From Chitinophagaceae bacterium (GTDB taxonomy: Bacteria > Bacteroidota > Bacteroidia > Chitinophagales > Chitinophagaceae): a DNA stretch of 64,000 nucleotides. Shown piece after piece: positions 1-7,500 of this stretch. How positions within the stretch are numbered: position 1 is the first letter of the stretch; each line of letters starts with the position of its first letter. The position numbers were made by a program, and so were the translations under genes. The notes beneath the pieces are model-generated. The model was not told the DNA's origin and did not search any database. It saw nothing but the letters and a program-made list of their open reading frames with translations. The stretch is from the NCBI GenBank assembly GCA_016702745.1, contig JADJDJ010000001.1:310001-374000 (forward strand), in the 5' to 3' direction.

Positions 1-2
1 AA

Positions 3-146
3 ATCCGCGAAACTTTTCAAAACGATGAAAAAGGATTGCGGTACTATGTACATCAGTATGACCGGGCGCCGGGAGAATTCAAGGAATCGGACCTTGTTCC
101 TTATCATCATAAGGGGATAGTCGAACAGGTTAATAAAACGTTTTAA
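3..146 (+). CDS. C-terminal fragment of an unrecognised protein (partial at window edge)
   Basis: An open frame enters from the left edge and ends at a TAA at 144-146, giving 47 residues of a C-terminus that finishes in VNKTF. It is rich in charged and aromatic residues and shows no signal peptide or membrane segment. The stop lies only 5 bases before the ATPase start at 152, so it is probably the upstream member of the same operon. I do not recognise the family. In related ATPase-HNH systems the upstream gene is sometimes a reverse transcriptase, but nothing in this short tail confirms that. Confidence 0.55.
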   Translation: MRETFQNDEKGLRYYVHQYDRAPGEFKESDLVPYHHKGIVEQVNKTF

Positions 147-151
147 AGAAA

Positions 152-1684
152 ATGGCTAAATCAGTTCAAAGAGGCATTCAATTCGTCGTTCAGGAGTATG
201 AGTATAACCTGGTAGATAATAACTGTTATCTTATTCCGAATACATGGGACGATTTTAGTTTCAAGACTACATTTGAAATTATCTATAAAGATGCTGAAGG
301 CAAGATTCGAAATCTAAGCGGCATCAAGGTAATGCAGAGGGGGCAAGAGCGGGGCTATACTCAACTGCCTCCCCAATTCACAGAATTGGATGAATCCTAC
401 TGTTCACTTGGCAACAGCCAGGAGTATTATGAAGAGATGATGAATTTGCCTGAAGATATTAGACTGAATATTCTCAGGTCTTTGAGGGATTGCATATTCA
501 ATCCTGCGATTTTTACTGAATTCTCTAATGAGCGTGCAATGCGATTATCTTTGCTCAGGGACACATCTGACAGTACGATAGGTACGCTTTATCCAAGTAT
601 CCTTAAAGGCCACGCGATCCTTACACCTTTCCGTTTTCGATTTCTCCTGAATAATAATCCCGAAACCTCCATAGAGGTCGACGTTACACCGGACTCGTTA
701 CCCCCTACCAATATACATGCACTCATTGGAAGGAACGGAGTTGGCAAAACAAGAATTGTGTCCGGAATCATGGATTGTATCACAAAAGCAGTCAAGCCGA
801 GTCAAATAAGTATGCCCGGTACGATCGAATTCGGTGCTATTTTCCAGGATTTTAAGATTGCAATTGGGGACGGAGAGCGCTTTACAAACCTCATCGTTGT
901 TGTCTGGAGTGCCTTTGATAATTTTCAACCCAACCGGAATTTAAGTGACAAGGATAGTGTTCGATGTGATTATATTGGTCTTAAGCAAAAGGATAATACA
1001 ACTTTCAAGACGACAACAGAGTTGGCCAGAGAATTTGTCGAGTCATTTAAAACCTGTATCAATTCAAACCGTCGAAAACGGTGGATCGAAGCCGTTACTA
1101 TACTTTGTTCTGATCCCATTTTTAAAGAATACAAACTTAATGAGCTTGACTACGAGAGTATCGCAATCGAGTATATTGAGAGTGTATATAATAATTTAAG
1201 TTCGGGGCACCGTATTATTCTTCTTACAATCACAAGGTTAGTTCAATTGATGGATGAAAAAACACTTGTATTGATTGACGAGCCTGAAAATCATCTGCAT
1301 CCTCCATTGTTATCCTCCTTCGTAAAAGCATTATCTGTTCTTGCAATACAGCGTAATGCTGTTGTTCTGATCGCAACACATTCCCCAGTTGTGCTACAGG
1401 AAGTACCGAAAATATGCACTACAAAGATCAATCGGGTTGGTTCGACCTATACTTTATCCCGTCCTGAATTTGAGACCTATGGTGAGAACATCGATATCTT
1501 AACACGGGATGTATTCAGGCTCGAACTGGAGGAAAGTGGATTTTATATAACTATAAATGACCATCTTCAATCACACAATTTTGATTATGATAGCCTGTTG
1601 CAGTCCTTTAGCGACAGGATCGGTTCAGAAGCAAAAGCGATCGCACTGGCCATCATAGCTTCAAGGAGGACCGGCGATGCATAG
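152..1684 (+). CDS. AAA/ABC-type ATPase with long N-terminal extension (Septu PtuA-like)
   Basis: This 510-residue P-loop ATPase belongs to the RecF/SMC-like (AAA_21/OLD-like) group. The Walker A motif GRNGVGKT is at residues 193-200, an ABC-signature-like LSSGHR at about 349-354, Walker B LVLIDEPE at 372-379, and the H-loop ATHSP at 408-412. It has no membrane segment or signal peptide, so it should be cytoplasmic. About 190 residues precede Walker A, which is longer than usual for PtuA-type ATPases, where the P-loop lies near the N-terminus. The gene starts 5 bases after an upstream gene and overlaps the HNH nuclease gene by 8 bases, which indicates translational coupling. In Septu and related defence systems such an ATPase pairs with an HNH nuclease to sense and cut phage DNA. 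A role in defence here is inferred from the pairing and not proven. Confidence 0.75.
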   Translation: MAKSVQRGIQFVVQEYEYNLVDNNCYLIPNTWDDFSFKTTFEIIYKDAEGKIRNLSGIKVMQRGQERGYTQLPPQFTELDESYCSLGNSQEYYEEMMNLPEDIRLNILRSLRDCIFNPAIFTEFSNERAMRLSLLRDTSDSTIGTLYPSILKGHAILTPFRFRFLLNNNPETSIEVDVTPDSLPPTNIHALIGRNGVGKTRIVSGIMDCITKAVKPSQISMPGTIEFGAIFQDFKIAIGDGERFTNLIVVVWSAFDNFQPNRNLSDKDSVRCDYIGLKQKDNTTFKTTTELAREFVESFKTCINSNRRKRWIEAVTILCSDPIFKEYKLNELDYESIAIEYIESVYNNLSSGHRIILLTITRLVQLMDEKTLVLIDEPENHLHPPLLSSFVKALSVLAIQRNAVVLIATHSPVVLQEVPKICTTKINRVGSTYTLSRPEFETYGENIDILTRDVFRLELEESGFYITINDHLQSHNFDYDSLLQSFSDRIGSEAKAIALAIIASRRTGDA

Positions 1685-2522
1685 TTGTCAAGTTCCTTCA
1701 TATAGTTTCGCAAACGCCTACACCTGGTGTATCGAGGATACCCAGCGCAGGCGACAGGATTTATTCAATCTAAAGATGGGAGACCTTACAGGACTTTGTC
1801 AACTGTACGACCGGAAGATGAATGAACATGCGGGGCATGAGATCGTACCTATGGCTGCAACAGATGTGGGACCATTAGACCTCGATGACTACAGAAATTT
1901 GTACGAACAGAAGTTGCTCAATAAAGGTCTCCGAGCCCGAACCGTTTATGATGATATACTTTCAGCGGGATTGCTCAGGGGATGCTGTTACTGTTCCTAT
2001 GGTGACGCTACTGAGCTGGATCACTTATTACCTCACAGCCATTACGCTGAGTATGTAATTTATCCTAAGAATTTAGTTCCTTCTTGTCACCGGTGTAATT
2101 ATATAAAGGATGCTTTTGTTCCTCTAACGCAACCTGACAATCTTATCCATCCTTATTTTGAAGACTATTCGGAGTATCAATGGCTGGCATCGGAAGTAAT
2201 TTTCTTGAGAGGCTGGCCAAATGTGCGGTATTGGGTCAGATTTGACGATTTCGAGAATGCCACCATTCCAGCCAGGATCGAACATCAATTCAATATGCTG
2301 GAATTACCAGTGCGGTATGGTACGCAGGCCGCAAAGGAAATTAATACCCGTAGGGTGGGCACATTCAGGTCCGTGTTCCGGGCTGGTGGTCGCGATGGTT
2401 TGGTTGCCTGGTTGGCAAATGAACACCAGGATCAATTCCGGGCAAACAGGAATTCGTGGATGACGCTGGCTTACCGGGCCTTTTTGGAAAGTCCGCAGTT
2501 TTGTGATTTTGGATGGGCTTAA
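1677..2522 (+). CDS. HNH endonuclease, partner of the upstream ATPase (Septu PtuB-like)
   Basis: This 281-residue protein has a zinc-ribbon HNH core. CxxC is at residues 103-106, the DH pair at 115-116 is the likely catalytic site, and CHRCN at 137-141 carries the second CxxC and the Asn of the motif. The following helix begins YIKDAF. About 100 residues precede the HNH core and about 130 follow it, so it is larger than a minimal HNH nuclease. The ATG lies inside the last codons of the ATPase gene, so the two proteins are probably made in fixed ratio and act as a complex. The expected activity is metal-dependent DNA cleavage. The closest concept known to me is PtuB of the Septu anti-phage system. 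Family membership is inferred from motif and gene order, so it may be a distinct subtype. Confidence 0.72.
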   Translation: MHSCQVPSYSFANAYTWCIEDTQRRRQDLFNLKMGDLTGLCQLYDRKMNEHAGHEIVPMAATDVGPLDLDDYRNLYEQKLLNKGLRARTVYDDILSAGLLRGCCYCSYGDATELDHLLPHSHYAEYVIYPKNLVPSCHRCNYIKDAFVPLTQPDNLIHPYFEDYSEYQWLASEVIFLRGWPNVRYWVRFDDFENATIPARIEHQFNMLELPVRYGTQAAKEINTRRVGTFRSVFRAGGRDGLVAWLANEHQDQFRANRNSWMTLAYRAFLESPQFCDFGWA

Positions 2523-2636
2523 AATATTGTGTGTGGGTTGCCAGGGATGAAAAATAGGGCAAGTCCTTTTTTTAGGCGAACTTCAGAATTAAATCAACCA
2601 GATATGACTTTATAAGCTCCCCCTTTTTTAGGACCG

Positions 2637-2655
2637 CTCTAAATTAGAGTTTTTT
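2637..2655 (+). terminator. weak candidate terminator after the HNH gene
   Basis: A short self-complementary CTCTAAATTAGAG at 2637-2649 is followed by six T residues. It lies in the 212-base gap between the HNH gene and the convergent hom gene. The stem is short (4-6 bp), so this is a weak call. Confidence 0.3.
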
Positions 2656-2734
2656 GATTTTTAGAGCCACTCCCCAATCGCTGAACTCACTCCGCCAGTC
2701 CCGTTTTCAATTATCCATTTTAAATTTTCCATTC

Positions 2735-3985
2735 TCACCCAATCCCCGCCAACTCCAAACTCCTCTTCTTCAACTTCCTTGTCTCCGTTTCTTCAATCAC
2801 CGGATCAGGAGTAAGGATCAGGGAATTATTGTTCTCTTTCCACCAGTTGCTGTTTTTTAATTTGCTGAAGGCAATCACACCGACCAAGTATTTCCGGTCT
2901 TCATTGGCATGCCATTCTTCAATCCACTCAAATTCTTCCTTGGGAACAAGGGCGATATCATCAAAGCTGATATAGACCCTTAGGAAAATATCCTGACTGA
3001 GGGAATGCGGCTGGTGATGATAGAGTTTTTTGTATTCGTATTTATAACCATAACGCAGGGCGGAGATATCACTGAGTACAGCGGATGCGGTAGGGAAACT
3101 GCCGGCTCCCTTGCCATAAAAGAATTGTTTGTCGGAGAAGCCGCTTTCAATGACCACGCCATTGTATTCATTTTTAACAAAGGCCAGGTGGTCTTCCTGT
3201 TTGATAAACTGGGGGAGGACAAAAGCTGCCACTTTTCCATTCAGTAATTTCTGTGCCTGCGCCACCAGTTTGATCTCCTGTTTTTTACCGGAAGCAACCG
3301 TAGCATCCGTGGCATGGATATTCTGGATACCATTGAAAAGAATCTCATTCGGACCCGAGGTAATGCCATAAGCATGGGTGAGCAGGAAGGTCCACTTGTT
3401 TACCGCATCATATCCTTCCACATCCAGTTTGGGATTGCTTTCCGCAAAACCGGCCTGCTGGGCCAGGAGCAAGGCCTGTTTGAAATCAAGTCCCTCTTCA
3501 AATATTTTGGTGAGGATGAAATTGGTGGAACCATTCACTATGGCCTTGATGGAATGCAGGAGGTCATTGTCATAATATTCTTCCAGGTTGCGGATCACAG
3601 GGATGGAAGCACAGGCAGCTGCTTCATACAAAAGAGATTGTCCCGTTGTGTTTTGTAATTCCAGCAGGGCCGGCAGGTGCTCAGCAATCATTTTTTTACT
3701 GGCACTCACCACCTGTTTGCCATTGCGCAGGGCGGTGGAGACAATCTCAAAAGCCGCATCAGCATCATCAATCACTTCCACGATCACATTGATCGTTGGA
3801 TCGTTGAGTAATTCATCTTTATTTGTGGTGAATAAAGATTCCGGTGCATTTCTTTTCTTACCCGGATTTTTGATACATACTTTCTTTATCTCTGCTTTTA
3901 AGGAAGGGGTTTGCTGTAATACCTTGTACAGTCCTTCACCGACCACGCCAAATCCGAATAAACCAATGTTTAATTGCTGATGCAT
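2735..3985 (-). CDS. hom: homoserine dehydrogenase
   Basis: This 416-residue cytoplasmic enzyme reduces aspartate semialdehyde to homoserine with NAD(P)H, the branch-point step towards methionine and threonine. The Rossmann motif GFGVVG is at about residues 11-16. The DAVNKW segment carries the expected catalytic lysine, and the conserved GAGxxPTASAV stretch binds the cofactor and substrate. No aspartokinase domain is fused, so this is the monofunctional form. It is the last gene of the metY-metX-hom unit: its ATG lies 2 bases after the metX stop. Co-transcription with the two O-acetylhomoserine enzymes implies that it supplies homoserine for methionine synthesis. The upstream SAM-I riboswitch probably controls it with the rest of the operon. 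Confidence 0.9.
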   Translation of the reverse strand: MHQQLNIGLFGFGVVGEGLYKVLQQTPSLKAEIKKVCIKNPGKKRNAPESLFTTNKDELLNDPTINVIVEVIDDADAAFEIVSTALRNGKQVVSASKKMIAEHLPALLELQNTTGQSLLYEAAACASIPVIRNLEEYYDNDLLHSIKAIVNGSTNFILTKIFEEGLDFKQALLLAQQAGFAESNPKLDVEGYDAVNKWTFLLTHAYGITSGPNEILFNGIQNIHATDATVASGKKQEIKLVAQAQKLLNGKVAAFVLPQFIKQEDHLAFVKNEYNGVVIESGFSDKQFFYGKGAGSFPTASAVLSDISALRYGYKYEYKKLYHHQPHSLSQDIFLRVYISFDDIALVPKEEFEWIEEWHANEDRKYLVGVIAFSKLKNSNWWKENNNSLILTPDPVIEETETRKLKKRSLELAGIG

Positions 3986-3987
3986 AA

Positions 3988-5058
3988 CTATAAGAATAAA
4001 TTGAAGTTTGATAATTTTTCTCTGAATGTTCCGGCCTCACTTTCCTTTTGATCCAGCCAGTCCTGAATGATTTGCCGGATGGCTTCAAATTCCAGCAGGA
4101 AGCCATCATGTCCATAAGGAGAATGAATGGCTTTGAATACCGCACCCGGTATGGCATCGGCCAGGTATAGCTGTTCCCGTAATGGAAATAATGTATCCGT
4201 GGTGATACCGATGGATAAGGTCCGGGCCTTGATCAATCCCAATGCCGCTGCCACCGAATCACGCCCGCGGCCCACATTATGGGAATCCATCGAGCGACTG
4301 AGCGTATAATAACTAAAGGCATTGAAACGGGCTGCCAGTTTTTCACCCTGGTAACGCTGGTAACTTTCACTGCGGAAGTCCTGGGTTTTTTCCAGATCCG
4401 TTTCCGACTGATCCTTTAAATAAGTTTCATAATGCCGGTAGGAGAGCAGGGCAAAACTGCGGGCCGTCTTCATGCCATTGATGCCGGCCTTTGGATCCTT
4501 CTGCAGCCAGCTGCTGTCGTTCTCAATACAAAAACGCTGGGAGGCATTAAAGGCAATACCCCAGGGAGAATGATAAGCGTTGGTGGCAATGGGAATGATA
4601 TGTTCAAACAGCTCCGGTTCTTCCACGGCCCATTCCAATAATTGTTGTCCGCCCAACGAACCACCCATACCGATATGAATGCGCTCAATCCCTAATTCAT
4701 TTTTTAGTAACTGGTAAGAACGAATCATATCCCGCGTCGTGAAATAAGGGAAATCATGATACCAGGAACTACCCGTTGCAGGATTGATATCCAGCGGACC
4801 AGTGCTGCCATAACAACTGCCCGGTGTATTCACACAAATGATACAATAATTTGCCGGGTCAAATAATTTGCCATCACCTACCAGTCCGGCCCACCATTCC
4901 GCCGGATCGCTGTTGGCCGTAAGGGCATGGAATACCCAGACTACATTGTCCTTTGCTTCATTCATCTTTCCATGAATGGTATAGGCCAGCTGTAGTCCGG
5001 GCAGGGTGGTCCCGGTTTCCAGGGTAATGGGTTGATTGTATTGAAATATCGCTGCCAT
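3988..5058 (-). CDS. metX: homoserine O-acetyltransferase
   Basis: This 356-residue alpha/beta-hydrolase-fold enzyme transfers acetyl from acetyl-CoA to homoserine, the first committed step of methionine synthesis. The nucleophile elbow MGGSLGGQQ puts the catalytic serine at residue 134. The NTPGSCYGSTGP segment is typical of the family, and a PYGHDGF motif near the C-terminus supplies the catalytic histidine. I chose the ATG at 5056-5058 (protein MAAIFQYNQP) because the longer open frame runs 138 bases back into metY with no family similarity. The chosen start is one base from the metY stop. The tight packing and shared pathway argue for a single transcript. Confidence 0.92.
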   Translation of the reverse strand: MAAIFQYNQPITLETGTTLPGLQLAYTIHGKMNEAKDNVVWVFHALTANSDPAEWWAGLVGDGKLFDPANYCIICVNTPGSCYGSTGPLDINPATGSSWYHDFPYFTTRDMIRSYQLLKNELGIERIHIGMGGSLGGQQLLEWAVEEPELFEHIIPIATNAYHSPWGIAFNASQRFCIENDSSWLQKDPKAGINGMKTARSFALLSYRHYETYLKDQSETDLEKTQDFRSESYQRYQGEKLAARFNAFSYYTLSRSMDSHNVGRGRDSVAAALGLIKARTLSIGITTDTLFPLREQLYLADAIPGAVFKAIHSPYGHDGFLLEFEAIRQIIQDWLDQKESEAGTFREKLSNFNLFL

Positions 5059-5059
5059 A

Positions 5060-6385
5060 TTATGCCACTGCTTCTTTTGCAAATACTTTATTAAATGCCT
5101 GTTCAAAATCTGCCTTGATATCTTCGATATGTTCAATGCCCACACTGATACGGACCTGGTTGGGTAATACACCGGCTGCTTTTTGTTCTTCGGCACTTAA
5201 TTGTTCGTGGGTGGTGGATGCGGGATGAATGGCCAGGGTCTTGGCATCACCAACATTGGCCAGGTGACTCACCAGTTTCAATGAATCAATAAACTGACTG
5301 GCATTTTCTTTAGAACCCTTGACACCGAAATTGAGTACACCACCAAAACCATTGGTCAGGTATTTTTTGGCGAGGCCATTGTATGGACTGGATGCCAGTC
5401 CGGGATATTGTACAAAGTCCACCAGCGGATGTTGTTCCAGCCATTGGGCCAGGGCCAGTGCATTGTCCACATGACGCTGTACTCTTAAGCTCAGTGTTTC
5501 CAATCCCTGTATTAACAAAAAGGAATTGAAAGGACTTTGCGAAGCACCAAAATCACGAAGTCCTTCTACCCGGGCGCGGATCGCAAATGCAATATTGGGT
5601 AAACCCAGTGGATTGCCTTCTCCGAAGATGTCCCAGAATTTGAGACCATGATAGCCTTCTGATGGTTCAGTGAACTGCGGGAATTTTCCATTGCCCCAGT
5701 TATAATTACCACCGTCAACAATCACACCGCCGATGCTGGTACCATGTCCGCCGATCCATTTGGTAGCAGACTCCACAACAATATTGGCCCCATGTTCCAG
5801 CGGACGGAACAAATAACCACCGGCACCAAAAGTATTGTCTACTATAAGGGGCAGGTCATATTCTTTGGCGAGGGCCGCAAATTTTTCAAAGTCGGGAATA
5901 TTAAGGCGCGGGTTACCGATGGTTTCAAGGTAAATCGCCTTGGTGTTTTTGTCGATATGTTTTACAAAACTCTCGGCATCATCACCATCGGCAAAACGGG
6001 CTTCGATACCCAGTCTTTTAAAAGCTACTTTGAACTGGTTATGCGTGCCGCCGTATAAAAAAGTAGTGCTGACAAAATTATCTCCGGCCTGCAGGATATT
6101 ATTCAGGGCCAGGAACTGGGCTGCTTGTCCGGAACCGGTGGCCAGTGCCGCCACACCGCCCTCGAGGGCAGCGATGCGTTGTTCAAACACATCGGTGGTG
6201 GGGTTCATGATCCGGGTATAGATATTGCCGAATTCTTTGAGGCCAAAAAGATTGGCCGCATGCGCTGCATTATTAAAACCATAGGAAGTGGTTTGGTAGA
6301 TCGGAACCGCTCTTGATTTAGTGGTTGGATCAATTTGTTGTCCGGCATGGAGCTGGAGGGTGTCGAAATGAAGTTTCTTACTCAT
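5060..6385 (-). CDS. metY: O-acetylhomoserine sulfhydrylase (PLP-dependent)
   Basis: This 441-residue cytoplasmic PLP enzyme of the Cys/Met metabolism family condenses O-acetylhomoserine with sulfide to give homocysteine. The start MSKKLHFDTLQLHAGQ is typical of MetY. The IVDNTFGAGG segment holds the PLP-contacting aspartate, and ESATKWIGGHG carries the Schiff-base lysine. It is longer than MetB/MetC types, which favours the sulfhydrylase. As first gene of the operon it directly follows a long leader with a SAM-I riboswitch, so expression should fall when S-adenosylmethionine is plentiful. Metabolically, hom, metX and metY form one line from aspartate semialdehyde to homocysteine. Confidence 0.92.
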   Translation of the reverse strand: MSKKLHFDTLQLHAGQQIDPTTKSRAVPIYQTTSYGFNNAAHAANLFGLKEFGNIYTRIMNPTTDVFEQRIAALEGGVAALATGSGQAAQFLALNNILQAGDNFVSTTFLYGGTHNQFKVAFKRLGIEARFADGDDAESFVKHIDKNTKAIYLETIGNPRLNIPDFEKFAALAKEYDLPLIVDNTFGAGGYLFRPLEHGANIVVESATKWIGGHGTSIGGVIVDGGNYNWGNGKFPQFTEPSEGYHGLKFWDIFGEGNPLGLPNIAFAIRARVEGLRDFGASQSPFNSFLLIQGLETLSLRVQRHVDNALALAQWLEQHPLVDFVQYPGLASSPYNGLAKKYLTNGFGGVLNFGVKGSKENASQFIDSLKLVSHLANVGDAKTLAIHPASTTHEQLSAEEQKAAGVLPNQVRISVGIEHIEDIKADFEQAFNKVFAKEAVA

Positions 6386-6416
6386 GGTTAAGAGTTTAAG
6401 TTGATAAATACTTTAT

Positions 6417-6641
6417 TTAGAAATGGCAGCGGTAAAAACGGGCGGATAACCCCGGGGTAGAATTGATGGTATGCTTTATGGCATACAACAACAGCAACAA
6501 ATACAGACTGGCATGGCCAGTAATGAAATCGTATGGTTTGCGCTGTTGTTCATTTGAATACTCTACAAATTTAGCCGGGTAATTGCTTACCCCCAAAATT
6601 TGTTGCGGGTCTTTTCGGTAATAAACTGTTAAGGCTGTCAT
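6417..6641 (-). CDS. possible small ORF (74 aa) in the metY leader
   Basis: A 74-codon frame with an ATG at 6639-6641 lies between the SAM riboswitch and metY and ends 31 bases before the metY start. It contains a short hydrophobic run (LYLLLLLYA). I recognise no family and see no clear ribosome-binding signal. It may be a leader peptide, a small membrane protein or chance. The position is the only argument for it. Confidence 0.22.
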   Translation of the reverse strand: MTALTVYYRKDPQQILGVSNYPAKFVEYSNEQQRKPYDFITGHASLYLLLLLYAIKHTINSTPGLSARFYRCHF

Positions 6642-6732
6642 GGGCGAATGACTGTTTGTTTCATGTTTTAGTGGGTTTACTGGTTTACAGTAAACAGGGT
6701 TAAAAGGGATGCTGATCAGGAGAGGACCTCGC

Positions 6733-6757
6733 CAGCCGTAGCTTTAGCGAAAGCTGG
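6733..6757. repeat. palindromic intergenic repeat, copy 1
   Basis: A 25-base element begins CAGCCGTAGCTTTAGCGA and ends AGCTGG, and can fold on itself. It matches the element at 6853-6877 in the same orientation with only a few differences. It lies in the untranslated leader of the methionine operon. Confidence 0.6.
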
Positions 6758-6852
6758 GCAATCAAACCAAATAAGAACAGAGGCAGTAGCGATGAAAGTA
6801 AGCTGGTGGTGAAGACTTGCGGTCCGCCTTCGCCAAGGCTATGCGGCTTCGC

Positions 6853-6877
6853 CAGCCATAGCTTTAGCGACGGCTGG
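6853..6877. repeat. palindromic intergenic repeat, copy 2
   Basis: Second copy of the 25-base element. It begins CAGCCATAGCTTTAGCGA, ends GGCTGG, and has outer arms CCAGCC/GGCTGG. It lies 120 bases from copy 1. Such elements resemble REP-type repeats scattered between genes in Bacteroidota. Confidence 0.6.
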
Positions 6878-6879
6878 AA

Positions 6880-6913
6880 ATAATAAAGCCCACCGACTAG
6901 TCAGATGGGCTTT
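6880..6913 (-). terminator. intrinsic terminator-like hairpin downstream of the SAM-I aptamer
   Basis: Read on the minus strand, arms AAAGCCCATC and GGTGGGCTTT pair over 10 bp (one G-U) around a 9-base loop, followed by the AT-rich run ATTATTT. The plus-strand reading has a C-A mismatch, which favours the minus orientation. It lies about 40 bases downstream of the aptamer and could be the expression platform that stops transcription when SAM is bound. Confidence 0.5.
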
Positions 6914-6952
6914 TAATATGTTGTTGGTACAATATGTAAGCGTTGGATCTGA

Positions 6953-7062
6953 CTTATCTGCCTCTGACAAATTTGTCAGAGATGGAATTGGCACCTTTTT
7001 CCCGTGGGGGAAGAGGTTGTCAAGGCGTCATCGGGCCATAACCCTCAGCCTTTCTTGATAAG
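6953..7062 (-). promoter_or_regulatory. SAM-I (S-box) riboswitch
   Basis: The minus strand from 7062 to 6953 has the S-box hallmarks in order. The P1 5' strand is CTTATCAAGA, then GGCTGAGGG, GGCCCGATGACGCC, GACAACC, AAGGTGCCAATTCC, and the P1 3' strand is GATAAG. The last variable hairpin is CTCTGACAAATTTGTCAGAG, a near-perfect stem. The aptamer binds S-adenosylmethionine. Downstream are the terminator-like hairpin and then metY-metX-hom, exactly the pathway expected to be shut off by SAM. The aptamer lies about 570 bases before metY, an unusually long leader. Confidence 0.92.
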
Positions 7063-7200
7063 CATCTTTTGATGGAAGCTGAAAATTTCAGCTGTTCATC
7101 AGTTATTTTTAAAGAACTGGTGCAAAGATAAGGAGAGTGGAGATTATTTCAAAGGAAATTGAAAAGTGGATAACGGTTGTTTGTTTTAGAGGAGTTGGGA

Positions 7201-7218
7201 TCCCGATAGCTATCGGGA
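7201..7218. repeat. perfect 18-bp palindrome
   Basis: TCCCGATAGCTATCGGGA at 7201-7218 equals its own reverse complement. It lies beside the tandem repeat cluster and upstream of the SAM riboswitch. It could be a repeat-element core or a hairpin. There is no gene-specific evidence for a protein-binding role. Confidence 0.5.
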
Positions 7219-7239
7219 CGGAAAGTCCGGAAGTCCGAA

Positions 7240-7500
7240 AGACTCTTCGCGTTCCTTCGCGCCTTGGCGTCATTGCGGTTAAACATCTCTGCGCCACCTC
7301 TGCCTTCTCCCTTTCTCCGCGGTGATAATCTTAGCGTTTCCTCGCGCCCTCGCGCCTTCGCGGTTAAACATCTCTGCGCCACCTCTGCTTTCTCCCGTTC
7401 TCCGCGGTGATAATCTTAGCGTTTCCTCGCGCCCTCGCGCCTTCGCGGTTAAACATCTCTGCGCCACCTCTGCTTTCTCCCGTTCTCTGCGGTTAACCCT
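7240..7500. repeat. tandem G+C-rich intergenic repeat (about 85-bp unit, three copies)
   Basis: The string GGTTAAACATCTCTGCGCC recurs at about 7278, 7362 and 7448, giving a unit of 84-86 bases. Each copy also contains TTCTCC-CGTTCTCCGCGG and CTTAGCGTTTCCTCGCG blocks. Related single copies lie at 9117-9199 (opposite orientation) and 13008-13125 (same orientation). The repeat holds short open frames whose peptides start MAQRCLTA; these look non-genic. The stop codon of the neighbouring GNAT-like gene falls inside the third copy. Confidence 0.75.

Noticed and set aside
1..2522. Retron (reverse transcriptase plus ATPase plus HNH)
   Set aside because: The gene order would suit it, but the 47 visible residues of the upstream protein show no reverse-transcriptase motif and no msr/msd-type RNA can be seen in the window.
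7109..7467. Overlapping small frames whose peptides start MAQRCLTA
   Set aside because: They are translations of the tandem intergenic repeat. Their similarity to each other comes from the repeat DNA, not from protein selection.
7240..7500. CRISPR-like array in the tandem repeat region
   Set aside because: The whole 85-base unit is repeated, including what would be spacers, and no cas genes are near.
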